Positions 1-6,553 of a stretch of DNA of 8,731 nucleotides are shown one piece after another. Every line of letters starts with the position of its first letter. The stretch's first letter is position 1. The notes under the pieces were generated by a model. That model was not told the DNA's origin. It was given only the letters and a program-made list of their open reading frames with translations, and did no database searches. The stretch is from Bacillota bacterium (GTDB taxonomy: Bacteria; Bacillota; Clostridia; Acetivibrionales; Acetivibrionaceae): positions 1 through 8,731 of the forward strand of contig JAEZUI010000273.1 of assembly GCA_023421115.1 (NCBI GenBank), written 5' to 3'. The translations under genes were made by a program, and so were the position numbers.

Positions 1-1192
1 CAACTTCAATACTTTCTATGTTTTTACTGTCCCCATCTTCCTTTATTGTTGGGAGTACTTCTCTTCCCTCATAATCGTCCCTATGAGCAAATTCATATCC
101 AGCAAGAACAGTTTCAACTCCAAGATCTTTGAATAAGTGCTGATAATGATGAGCCCTTGAACCTCCAACAAATAGAGCTGCCGTCTTTCCCTTGCATATT
201 TCCCTGTATTCCTCTATTTTAGGAGTTATCTCTTCAAGTTCTTCAGCTATTATTGCTTCAGTCCTTGCTGTCAAATCCGGATCATCAAAATACTTCGCAA
301 GATCCCTAATGCTCTTTATAGTACTTTTAATACCTATAAAGTTTACTTTAAGCCAATCCTGACCGTATTTTGTCTTCATCATGTCCCCTATATAGTTGAT
401 AGAACGGTGACATTGAATAACATTCAAGGTAGCTTTGTGGGCAAATTTCAGCTCGTCTACTGTTCCGTTTCCCGGAATTGAAGCTACAATATCATAACCT
501 ATTTTTTTTAGAATTCTCTCAATTTCCCAGCCGTCACCACCTATGTTGTATTCCCCGAGCATGTTGATGGCATACTTTCCTACAGCCTTTTCACCGGTAC
601 CTATTATGTGCTTTATTAAGCCATTATTTGCAATATGGTGACCACCGGACTGACTAACACCCTTATAACCCTCACAGCTAAACGCAACCACCTTTATTCC
701 ATATTCATTCTGTGCCTTTGTAGCTATTGCATGAATATCATCTCCAATAAGTCCAACAGGACATGTGGAACAAATAAAGATGGTTTTGGGCTTAAATATA
801 TCTACAGCTTCTTTTATAGCCTGAATAAGCTTTTTCTCTCCTCCAAATACAATATCACTTTCCTGAAGATCTGTTGAAAAGCAGTAGGCTAAAAGGTTTA
901 ACTCATCACCTTTTGTCTTCCCCTTATTTCTTCTTGTTCCCCATGTATAATAGCCACAGCCTATAGGACCATGAGTAAGTACAACAGCATCCCTTAGCGG
1001 CCCTAATACAACACCTTTACACCCTGCATAGCAGCACCCTCGGTTTGTAATTATCCCGGGAATGGTTCTAACGTTAGCAGCGATGGTCTGTGGTTGTTCA
1101 CAGGTATCATCCTTTACAATAATGTGCTGCTTTCTGTTTTTAAAAACCGCTGCCGGATATTTTTCCATAACTTTATCTAGTTTCTGTTTCAT
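1..1192 (-). CDS. nifD: Nitrogenase molybdenum-iron protein alpha chain, partial (C-terminus beyond window)
   Basis: NifD forms the alpha2beta2 MoFe protein with NifK and holds the FeMo-cofactor that reduces N2 to ammonia. I translated 397 codons from the ATG at 1192-1190; the gene runs off the left edge. Visible ligands by family alignment: Cys53 (in GCCYAGCKG), Cys79 (in HGPIGCG) and Cys144 (in TCPVGLIGDD) for the P-cluster, Cys261 (in QCHRSINYI) for FeMo-co, and Gln181 and His185 near the cofactor (QSGGHHIANN). The cofactor His lies beyond the window. The stretch AHRDDYEGREV near residue 380 matches what I remember of Clostridium pasteurianum NifD, where an insertion absent from proteobacterial NifD begins; the insertion itself is cut off. 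The ribosome binding site is a GGGGTGAT-like stretch a few bases upstream. The gene follows nifI2 by 32 bases in the same operon. TCPVGLIGDD favours the Mo type over VnfD or AnfD. Identity is very secure. Confidence 0.97.
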   Translation of the reverse strand, partial: MKQKLDKVMEKYPAAVFKNRKQHIIVKDDTCEQPQTIAANVRTIPGIITNRGCCYAGCKGVVLGPLRDAVVLTHGPIGCGYYTWGTRRNKGKTKGDELNLLAYCFSTDLQESDIVFGGEKKLIQAIKEAVDIFKPKTIFICSTCPVGLIGDDIHAIATKAQNEYGIKVVAFSCEGYKGVSQSGGHHIANNGLIKHIIGTGEKAVGKYAINMLGEYNIGGDGWEIERILKKIGYDIVASIPGNGTVDELKFAHKATLNVIQCHRSINYIGDMMKTKYGQDWLKVNFIGIKSTIKSIRDLAKYFDDPDLTARTEAIIAEELEEITPKIEEYREICKGKTAALFVGGSRAHHYQHLFKDLGVETVLAGYEFAHRDDYEGREVLPTIKEDGDSKNIESIEV

Positions 1193-1224
1193 AATAATCA
1201 CCCCAAATCGTTGGTTTTACAGCT

Positions 1225-1608
1225 TTAAATTGCAACATCACCGGTTTCTCCGGTTCTTACCCTGATCACATCAGATACAGGCATCACAAATACTTTTCCA
1301 TCTCCGGGTTTTCCTTTACTGTTGACTTCAACAATAATATCAACCACCTTTTTAACATCTCCGTCTGCTACTATTAAGGACAAAAGTCGTTTTGGTATAA
1401 GTCTGTGCCCTTCAGACATTGCTTCTGCCACAACAGGTGAAGGGATTTCCATGCCCTTAACCATCTTTTCGAGTATTGAAAAATCCACCTTTTTCTTTCC
1501 TCTTCCTAAAACCTTCCGGCAATTCAGTGCCGCAAATCCTTCTTTTAGCAGTGCATCTTTAGTTTTACTTATCATTTCCATCCTTATAATCGCAAGTACC
1601 TCTTTCAT
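1225..1608 (-). CDS. nifI2: PII-family nitrogenase regulator NifI2
   Basis: This 127-residue PII-like protein acts with NifI1. In methanogens and related anaerobes the two form a complex that inhibits nitrogenase directly when ammonium is present and releases it when 2-oxoglutarate is high. Visible features: an N-terminal beta-alpha-beta half (KEVLAIIRMEM), an enlarged T-loop region from about residue 35 to 72 (GRGKKK to IPKRLL) typical of NifI2, and the PII C-terminal signature at about 98-110 (GKPGDGKVFVMPV). The longer T-loop separates it from NifI1 and from ordinary GlnB or GlnK. The start is well set by GGGAGG seven bases before the ATG; this site begins right after the nifI1 stop, so translation is probably coupled. 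The gap to nifI1 is 13 bases. The position between nifH and nifD is diagnostic. Family assignment is firm; the inhibitory role here is inferred from other organisms. Confidence 0.95.
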   Translation of the reverse strand: MKEVLAIIRMEMISKTKDALLKEGFAALNCRKVLGRGKKKVDFSILEKMVKGMEIPSPVVAEAMSEGHRLIPKRLLSLIVADGDVKKVVDIIVEVNSKGKPGDGKVFVMPVSDVIRVRTGETGDVAI

Positions 1609-1621
1609 ATCACAACCTCCC

Positions 1622-1948
1622 TTATAGCCCGTTTTCTCCAGAACTTATGGTGTATGCTTCTTCAACGGGACTTACAAATATCTTCCCATCTCCAAAAGCA
1701 CCCTTTTCACCGGTTTTGGCGTTTTTCAAAATAAGCTTAATTACATCGTCTTTTTCCTCATCTTTTACTACCATCATCAACATCTCTTTTGGAATCTCAT
1801 CATAGAATACTTCTCCCACTTTTACACCTCTTTGCTTTCCCCGCCCCATTACATCTAATTTTGTAACTGCCGGAAAGCCTGCATCACACAGTTCTGAAAG
1901 CACAAATCCTACTTTCTCAGGTCTTATAATAGCTCTTATCATTAACAT
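1622..1948 (-). CDS. nifI1: PII-family nitrogenase regulator NifI1
   Basis: This is the partner of NifI2, 108 residues, in a PII-type complex that switches off dinitrogenase after ammonium upshift in organisms carrying the pair. Visible features: an N-terminal strand (MIRAIIRPEKV), a T-loop of standard length at about residues 35-55 (MGRGKQRGVKVG, then VFYDEIPK with a Tyr at 49) and the PII signature at about 79-94 (TGEKGAFGDGKIFVSPVE). The sequence differs from GlnB/GlnK, and the position directly after nifH supports NifI1. The start ATG at 1948 is preceded by GGGAGGG at about eight bases. A second ATG two codons later is also possible. The gap to nifH is 21 bases and to nifI2 13 bases. Confidence 0.95.
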   Translation of the reverse strand: MLMIRAIIRPEKVGFVLSELCDAGFPAVTKLDVMGRGKQRGVKVGEVFYDEIPKEMLMMVVKDEEKDDVIKLILKNAKTGEKGAFGDGKIFVSPVEEAYTISSGENGL

Positions 1949-1969
1949 AATATCAACCCTCCCGAATTT

Positions 1970-2791
1970 TTATATATCCAATATACCGTGTTCCATCAGG
2001 ATTTCTTCCAATCTGTCCTGTACCATCGGCTTTGGAACAACAAACATATCATTGCTGTCAACTGCGGTTGCCAATCCTCTATACGCATCTGCCTGTTCGT
2101 GTTCAGGACTGAAATCAATTACCGTCTTTCTGTTTATTTCAGCTCTTTGAACCTGATTATCCCTAGGTACAAAGTAGATCAACTGACTTCCCAACTCTTT
2201 TGCAAAAGCTTCCAGTAACTCCTTTTCCCCATCTACTTTCCTGCTGTTGCAGATTATTCCTCCAAGACGGGTTCCACCAGAGTTAGCATACTTTTGAACA
2301 CCTTTACATATATTGTTTGCCGCATACAGAGCCATCATCTCTCCACTGGCTACTATGTATATTTCCTGAGCTTTGCCCTCCCTTATTGGCATTGCAAAAC
2401 CACCACAAACAACATCCCCTAATACATCATAGAAAACATAATCCAAATCCTCCGTATATGCTCCAAGGCTCTCAAGCATATTGATTGAAGTGATAATTCC
2501 TCTTCCTGCACATCCGACTCCCGGCTCGGGTCCACCCGATTCAACACACTTAATTCCAAATACACCGGATTTCATTATGTTTTCAAGTTCGACTTCCTCT
2601 CCTTCTTCTCGTAAAGTATCAAGAACACTTTTTTGTGCCAATCCACCTAATACCAACCTTGTTGAATCCGCCTTAGGATCACAACCTACTATCATAACCT
2701 TCTTGCCCATTTCACCAAGACCAGCGGTTAAATTCTGAGTTGTTGTGGATTTTCCTATTCCACCTTTTCCATAAATAGCTACCTGTCTCAT
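1970..2791 (-). CDS. nifH: Nitrogenase iron protein (dinitrogenase reductase)
   Basis: NifH is the homodimeric ATP-dependent reductase that passes electrons to NifDK through a single 4Fe-4S cluster held between subunits; it also takes part in FeMo-co synthesis. The 273-residue length is normal. Visible: P-loop GKGGIGKSTT at residues 8-17, the KADSTR region at 40-45, cluster ligands Cys94 (GVGCAGRG) and Cys129 (GDVVCGGF), and Arg97, the residue ADP-ribosylated by DraT in some species. I chose the ATG at 2791-2789 because GGAGG lies about seven bases upstream and the protein then starts MRQVAIYGKGG as family members do. The frame stays open 23 codons further upstream, but those residues are not NifH-like. 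First gene of the operon; its leader holds a candidate attenuator. Anf or Vnf reductases are near relatives, but the downstream NifD is Mo-type. Confidence 0.97.
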   Translation of the reverse strand: MRQVAIYGKGGIGKSTTTQNLTAGLGEMGKKVMIVGCDPKADSTRLVLGGLAQKSVLDTLREEGEEVELENIMKSGVFGIKCVESGGPEPGVGCAGRGIITSINMLESLGAYTEDLDYVFYDVLGDVVCGGFAMPIREGKAQEIYIVASGEMMALYAANNICKGVQKYANSGGTRLGGIICNSRKVDGEKELLEAFAKELGSQLIYFVPRDNQVQRAEINRKTVIDFSPEHEQADAYRGLATAVDSNDMFVVPKPMVQDRLEEILMEHGILDI

Positions 2792-2853
2792 ATAGATTAC
2801 CTCCATCCTTTTTTGCATCGATTTTTTATTTTGTTTATTTATATTAAAACTTC

Positions 2854-2867
2854 GGGGCATCGAGCCC
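2854..2867 (-). promoter_or_regulatory. Small GC-rich hairpin in the nifH 5' untranslated region
   Basis: On the minus strand GGGC pairs with GCCC around a TCGAT loop, about 65 bases before the nifH start in an otherwise very A-rich leader. It is followed by CGAAGTTTTAATAT, a short T-run, so it could act as a weak second terminator, a 5' stabiliser of the abundant nifH message, or a processing site. The heptamer TCGATGC recurs at 2822-2816, just before the ribosome binding site. Role unknown. Confidence 0.4.
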
Positions 2868-2905
2868 TTTGTTTTTTGCCACTTTCATTTGGTTCAATAG
2901 ATATG

Positions 2906-2951
2906 AAATAAAACAACGCCACGAAGCTATATCACTATAGATCGTGGCGTC
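2906..2951 (-). terminator. Intrinsic terminator (attenuator) in the nifH leader
   Basis: On the minus strand ACGCCACGA (2950-2942) is the exact complement of TCGTGGCGT (2924-2916); a G-U pair at 2951/2915 extends it to ten pairs. The loop can form a further inner stem CTATA/TATAG. A T-rich run TGTTTTATTT follows at 2915-2906. It lies about 65 bases downstream of the predicted nifH transcription start and about 115 bases before the start codon, so it would stop nifH transcripts unless prevented. It is too far from the upstream regulator gene, with a promoter in between, to be only that gene's terminator, although it could serve as both. Confidence 0.75.
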
Positions 2952-2957
2952 TCAGCC
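2927..2957 (-). promoter_or_regulatory. Candidate ANTAR-binding antiterminator: two hexaloop hairpins upstream of nifH
   Basis: Reading the minus strand, P1 is GGC-[TGAGAC]-GCC (2957-2946), then a five-base linker ACGAT, then P2 is CTAT-[AGTGAT]-ATAG (2940-2927). Both have six-base loops. The 3' arm of P1 (GCC) is part of the 5' arm of the terminator, and P2 sits in the terminator loop, so forming P1 excludes the terminator. Known ANTAR targets are two adjacent hexaloop hairpins overlapping a terminator, with A at loop position 1 and G at position 4 as I recall. P2 fits both positions; P1 has G4 but U at position 1 and only a three-pair stem. The adjacent gene encodes an ANTAR protein, which makes the assignment attractive. 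The structure is visible; the function is inferred. Confidence 0.6.
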
Positions 2958-3021
2958 GTGAAGGTATAAAATTCATTCCTGGAATCTCATATTTCCTTCT
3001 CATTATTAAATTTATGAATTT

Positions 3022-3050
3022 ATATTAACATACTTCTTGCATTAATGCAA
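3022..3050 (-). promoter_or_regulatory. Predicted sigma-A promoter of the nifHI1I2D operon
   Basis: On the minus strand the -35 is TTGCAT (3050-3045), the spacer is 17 bases and the -10 is TAATAT (3027-3022), extended by TG one base upstream. Transcription would start near 3015, leaving a leader of about 220 bases before nifH. No sigma-54 site (GG-N10-GC type) was seen, so control would rest on housekeeping sigma plus attenuation or an operator. Confidence 0.6.
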
Positions 3051-3115
3051 TAGGTTTTATATGAATTTTTCTACTTTTAATACATTTTTGCAATTTGCAC
3101 AATTGATTCTTGCAT
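3034..3115 (-). repeat. Cluster of TTGCA/TGCAA half-sites upstream of the nifH promoter
   Basis: The 14-base perfect palindrome TTGCATTAATGCAA (3050-3037) contains the -35 hexamer. ATGCAAGAA occurs twice on the minus strand, at 3115-3107 and 3042-3034, 73 bases apart. Between them TGCAAATTGCA (3099-3089) is another near-palindrome of the same half-site. This looks like an operator for a DNA-binding regulator, but the AT-rich composition makes some chance repetition likely. The binding protein is unknown. Confidence 0.4.
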
Positions 3116-3142
3116 TTTGGTTGCTTTTTTATGTACTTTGCC

Positions 3143-3721
3143 TTAACCTTTAGTAAGAATTATTGCGTCAGCTATATTTCTCATTGGTAACCTGTTGTCC
3201 CTGCTTTTTTTCTTAATAAGTTCATAGGCCTCAGCTTCAGATAGTCGGTTTTGCTCTACCAATATCCACTTTGCTTTTTCTATTACCTTTTTGTTCTCTA
3301 AAGTCTCATTTAATTTTCTTACCTTTTGTTCATATTCCCAGACTCTTTTAAAATTTAGCAAACTGATTTCTGCAATTTGATTTATAACTTCGTCAAAAGC
3401 AGGCTTTGTCATGTAAGTTATGGCTTTTGAATTTCGAATAAAGTCGGAAACTTCATCATTCTTAGTATCCAAGATCAAAGTGCAAGCCGCTAGCAACTCA
3501 TCATCAATTATTTCTAGGGTGTGTCTAATTTCTGTAAAGCTTTTTCCCACATCAATTATCAAATACTCAGGCAAATGTCTTCTAGCAAGTCTTAAAACAT
3601 TGCACAGCTCTTTTGAATAACCTGTATATATCATTCCGCTTGAAGAAAGTACATTTTTTACTCTTATCAAAAGTTTATTATCTTCTCCTGCCAATACAAA
3701 TTTTGAGCCCTCCATAGTCAT
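3143..3721 (-). CDS. Response regulator with receiver and ANTAR RNA-binding domains
   Basis: A 192-residue protein, probably an RNA-binding transcription antiterminator of the NasT/EutV/AmiR type. The receiver-like domain spans about residues 5-115. It keeps the acidic pair Glu13-Asp14, a candidate phosphoacceptor Asp57 (EYLIIDVG) and Lys106-Pro107 (YMTKPA), so phosphorylation is plausible although the sequence is divergent. A helical linker at about 115-135 leads to the ANTAR domain at about 136-188, with typical VIEKAKWILVEQNRLSEAEAYELI and RNIADAIIL helices. The start at 3721 has AAGGAAAGG upstream; a second ATG two codons on (3715) is equally possible. No sensor kinase is in the window. 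It lies between valS and nifH with its own promoter and a leader attenuator. Adjacent paired hexaloop hairpins before nifH suggest it controls nitrogenase transcription. The family is certain; target and signal are inferred. Confidence 0.9.
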   Translation of the reverse strand: MTMEGSKFVLAGEDNKLLIRVKNVLSSSGMIYTGYSKELCNVLRLARRHLPEYLIIDVGKSFTEIRHTLEIIDDELLAACTLILDTKNDEVSDFIRNSKAITYMTKPAFDEVINQIAEISLLNFKRVWEYEQKVRKLNETLENKKVIEKAKWILVEQNRLSEAEAYELIKKKSRDNRLPMRNIADAIILTKG

Positions 3722-3760
3722 TTTCCTTTCCTTGCTTAGTATGGTTTAAAAGAGATTAAA

Positions 3761-3805
3761 TAAAAATGCTTTCCTGTCTGAATATCTTCCGAAACAGGAA
3801 AGCAT
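3761..3805 (-). terminator. Strong intrinsic terminator between valS and the ANTAR gene, within the ANTAR leader
   Basis: On the minus strand ATGCTTTCCTGT (3805-3794) pairs perfectly over 12 bases with ACAGGAAAGCAT (3777-3766), followed by TTTTTATTT. It lies 72 bases after the valS stop and about 40 bases before the ANTAR start. It can end valS transcripts. Because the predicted ANTAR promoter lies upstream of it (3863-3835), it is also in the leader of the ANTAR message and would act as an attenuator there. Confidence 0.85.
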
Positions 3806-3813
3806 CAACGCTT
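3788..3813 (-). promoter_or_regulatory. Candidate antiterminator: two adjacent hexaloop hairpins in the ANTAR gene leader
   Basis: On the minus strand AAGC-[GTTGAT]-GCTT (3813-3800) is followed without a gap by TCC-[TGTTTC]-GGA (3799-3788). Both loops have six bases, and both hairpins use bases of the terminator's 5' arm (3805-3794), so they exclude it. This is the geometry of ANTAR targets. The first loop has G at position 4 but not A at position 1; the second loop fits neither position. Support comes from the position in front of an ANTAR gene and the parallel nifH leader. Autoregulation is a tentative inference. Confidence 0.4.
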
Positions 3814-3834
3814 TTCATAAATATATTAAAATTT

Positions 3835-3863
3835 ATATTAGCATAGAATATATTTGAATTCAA
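3835..3863 (-). promoter_or_regulatory. Predicted sigma-A promoter of the ANTAR gene
   Basis: On the minus strand TTGAAT (3863-3858), a 17-base spacer, then TAATAT (3840-3835) with TG one base before it. The -35 lies in the palindrome TTGAATTCAA (3863-3854). The layout repeats the nifH promoter: same spacer, same extended TAATATAAATT -10 region and a dyad starting at the -35. Confidence 0.55.
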
Positions 3864-3876
3864 GTACTCTATTGTC

Positions 3877-6528
3877 TTATTTTTTCAAGCCATTAAGCCT
3901 ATCAATAACCTTTTCATACATCTGCTCATATTTTATTTTCTTTGCCTTTTCCTCTTCTATTACACTTGCAGGAGCTTTCGCAACAAATCCCTGATTTTCA
4001 AGCTTTGCATTTACCCTATCTAGCTCTTTTTGAAGATTTGCCTTTTCCTTTTCAAGTCTTTCAAGCTCTTTTTCGATATCTATCAAATCCTCAAGGGGCA
4101 GATAAATTTCTACACCGGGAAGCATTGAAGCAACTGCATCTTCCGAAATATCAGTCTTGTCGGATTGCACTAAAACCTCCGAGCTAGATGCCAATCTTTC
4201 AAAAAACACTTTTCCTTCTCTAATAATGTCCTGATCTTCAAACTTTGAGGCAACAAATATTGTTTTTGCCTTCTTTGAAGGAGGAACATTCATTTCAGCC
4301 CTTATATTTCGTATATTCTTAATGGCACTCATAATAAGATTCATCTTTTCCTCTTCTTTTGAGAAATTAAATTCTTCCTTATATTCCGGCCATTTTGAAA
4401 TCATGATACTGTCGTCATCATTGATCAAATGAGTATAAATTTCCTCTGTAACAAATGGCATATATGGATGTAAGAGCTTCATAGCTGTTCCTAATACATA
4501 GTTGAGCACATACTGAGCCTCAAGCCTTGAACTGTCTTCCCTGTCATAAAGTCTCGGTTTAACAAGCTCAATATACCAGTCACAGAATTCTTCCCAGATA
4601 AACTCATAAATCTTCTGCAAGGCTATACCCAACTCAAATTTTTCCATGTTTTCTGTTACTTCTTTAGTAAGACTGTTTACCTTGCTCAAAATCCATTTAT
4701 CAGCCGAGTTGAATCTACTCTCATCTACTTTTGAAAAATCAAGGTTTTCATCAAAGTTCATAAGTACAAACCTTGAAGCATTCCAAATTTTGTTTGCAAA
4801 GTTTCTGCTCGACTCAACCTTTTCGCTTGAAAATCTCAAGTCATTTCCCGGCGATGTGCCGATTGTAAGGGAAAACCTTAGCGCATCGGTACCGTACTTT
4901 TCTATTACTTCTAATGGATCAATACCGTTTCCAAGGGATTTGCTCATTTTTTTGCCCTGAGCATCCCTTACGATTCCGTGTATAAACACATACTTGAAAG
5001 GTTCTTTTCCCATATTCTCCATACCTGAAAAGATCATCCTTGCAACCCAGAAGAATATTATGTCGTAGCCGGTTACCAATACCTCGGTAGGATAGAAATA
5101 TTTCAGATCTTCGGTGTCCTTAGGCCATCCAAGAGTTGAGAACGGCCATAGTGCTGAGCTAAACCAAGTATCTAAAGTATCTGGGTCCTGTTCAATTCTT
5201 GAACTTCCACACTTAGGACAGGTATCGGGCATATCATTTTCTACCATCATATTACCGCACTCATTGCAGTAATATGCGGGAATTCTATGTCCCCACCAAA
5301 GCTGCCTTGAAATACACCAATCCTGAATATTCTCCATCCAGTTGAAGTATATCTTTGAAAACCTTTCAGGCACAAATTTGATTGTTCCGTTTTTAACAAC
5401 TTCAATAGCTGGTTCTGCAAGAGGCTTCATCTTTACAAACCACTGTTTTGAAATTATGGGCTCTATAACTGTAGAACATCTGTAGCAAGTACCTACATTA
5501 TGAGTATGATCCTGGATTTTAACCAACAGGTCTAAGTTTTCTAAATCCTTTATAATCTGCTTTCTAGCTTCGTATCTGTCCATTCCTTGGTATTGTCCGG
5601 CATGCTCATTCATTGTCGCATTATCATTCATAACCTTTATCTGAGGCAGATTGTGTCTTAACCCCACTTCAAAGTCATTAGGATCGTGTGCAGGAGTAAT
5701 TTTTACAACTCCGGTACCGAAATCCTTTTCAACGTACTCATCGGCAATTACAGGTATTTCCCTGTTCATCAACGGCAAAACTACCATCTTGCCTATAAGA
5801 TGCTTATATCTCTCATCCTCAGGGTGTACTGCCACAGCTGTATCTCCAAGCATAGTTTCCGGCCTTGTGGTAGCAACAACAACATATTCGTTACTGTCCT
5901 TAATCGGGTAACTTATATGCCAGAAATGGCCTGCTTTTTCTTCGTACTCAACTTCAGCATCGGAAATTGAAGTATTACATTTAGGGCACCAGTTGATAAT
6001 TCTTTCACCCCTATATATAAGACCCTTTTTGTAAAGTCTTAGAAACACCTCTTTAACAGCTTCCGAAAGGCCTTCATCCATGGTAAAACGTTCACGTTTC
6101 CAGTCACAGGAGCTTCCAAGCTTCTTGAGCTGCTCAACTATTCTTCCTCCATAGTGTTTCTTCCATTCCCATGCTCTCTCTAAAAACTTCTCTCTTCCGA
6201 TCTCTTCTTTTTTGATACCTTCTTTAGCCATAGCCTCAACAATTTTTGCTTCGGTAGCTATACTCGCATGGTCTGTTCCAGGCAACCAAAGGGCAGAAAA
6301 GTTCTGCATCCTTTTCCACCTTATAAGAATATCCTGAAGGGTATTGTCCAAAGCGTGCCCCATGTGCAGCTGTCCAGTAATATTCGGTGGCGGAATAACA
6401 ATAGTATAAGGTATCTTACTCTCATCTACCTTTGCATGAAAATAATCCTTATCCATCCACTCCTTATAAAGTCTATCCTCAACCTGTTTGGGGTCATAGG
6501 TTTTTGCAATGTTCTTTTCTTCACTCAT
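3877..6528 (-). CDS. valS: Valyl-tRNA synthetase (EC 6.1.1.9)
   Basis: A cytoplasmic class I aminoacyl-tRNA synthetase that charges tRNA-Val and edits misactivated threonine. The 883-residue length is normal. Visible: PPPNITGQLHMGHAL with the HIGH-type motif HMGH at residues 55-58, the CPKC knuckle at 181-184, the editing-domain TTRPETMLGDT motif at about 220-230, a second zinc-type region CNECG/CPKCG before DPDTLDTWFSSALWP, the KMSKS loop at 527-531, the anticodon-binding helical domain and a C-terminal Lys/Glu-rich coiled coil at about 810-883 that contacts the tRNA. I chose the ATG at 6528 because GGAGG lies eight bases before it; the in-frame ATG at 6543 overlaps that ribosome binding site. 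The gene follows the small membrane-protein gene by 25 bases downstream of a T-box, so expression should rise when tRNA-Val is uncharged. Identity certain. Confidence 0.98.
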   Translation of the reverse strand: MSEEKNIAKTYDPKQVEDRLYKEWMDKDYFHAKVDESKIPYTIVIPPPNITGQLHMGHALDNTLQDILIRWKRMQNFSALWLPGTDHASIATEAKIVEAMAKEGIKKEEIGREKFLERAWEWKKHYGGRIVEQLKKLGSSCDWKRERFTMDEGLSEAVKEVFLRLYKKGLIYRGERIINWCPKCNTSISDAEVEYEEKAGHFWHISYPIKDSNEYVVVATTRPETMLGDTAVAVHPEDERYKHLIGKMVVLPLMNREIPVIADEYVEKDFGTGVVKITPAHDPNDFEVGLRHNLPQIKVMNDNATMNEHAGQYQGMDRYEARKQIIKDLENLDLLVKIQDHTHNVGTCYRCSTVIEPIISKQWFVKMKPLAEPAIEVVKNGTIKFVPERFSKIYFNWMENIQDWCISRQLWWGHRIPAYYCNECGNMMVENDMPDTCPKCGSSRIEQDPDTLDTWFSSALWPFSTLGWPKDTEDLKYFYPTEVLVTGYDIIFFWVARMIFSGMENMGKEPFKYVFIHGIVRDAQGKKMSKSLGNGIDPLEVIEKYGTDALRFSLTIGTSPGNDLRFSSEKVESSRNFANKIWNASRFVLMNFDENLDFSKVDESRFNSADKWILSKVNSLTKEVTENMEKFELGIALQKIYEFIWEEFCDWYIELVKPRLYDREDSSRLEAQYVLNYVLGTAMKLLHPYMPFVTEEIYTHLINDDDSIMISKWPEYKEEFNFSKEEEKMNLIMSAIKNIRNIRAEMNVPPSKKAKTIFVASKFEDQDIIREGKVFFERLASSSEVLVQSDKTDISEDAVASMLPGVEIYLPLEDLIDIEKELERLEKEKANLQKELDRVNAKLENQGFVAKAPASVIEEEKAKKIKYEQMYEKVIDRLNGLKK

Positions 6529-6553
6529 TTTATATACCTCCATTTTATTAAAT

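Noticed and set aside
1..2791. Alternative (V- or Fe-only) nitrogenase
   Set aside because: TCPVGLIGDD, the nifI pair and the clostridial insertion region of NifD fit the Mo type.
2792..2860. N-terminal extension of NifH by 23 residues to an upstream ATG
   Set aside because: The extension is Lys/Asn-rich with no NifH similarity, and it would place the strong GGAGG site inside the gene. MRQVAIYGKGG is the family N-terminus.
2975..3000. GGAA/TTCC hairpin and ATTCCAGGAAT dyad as an additional ANTAR hairpin in the nifH leader
   Set aside because: The loops are eight bases and one base respectively, not hexaloops, and they do not overlap the terminator.
3143..3876. A sensor kinase partner for the ANTAR regulator
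   Set aside because: No histidine kinase is encoded in the window; the signal source must lie elsewhere.
6529..6543. valS starting five codons earlier (MEVYK)
   Set aside because: That ATG overlaps the GGAGG that serves the ATG at 6528 and has no good site of its own.
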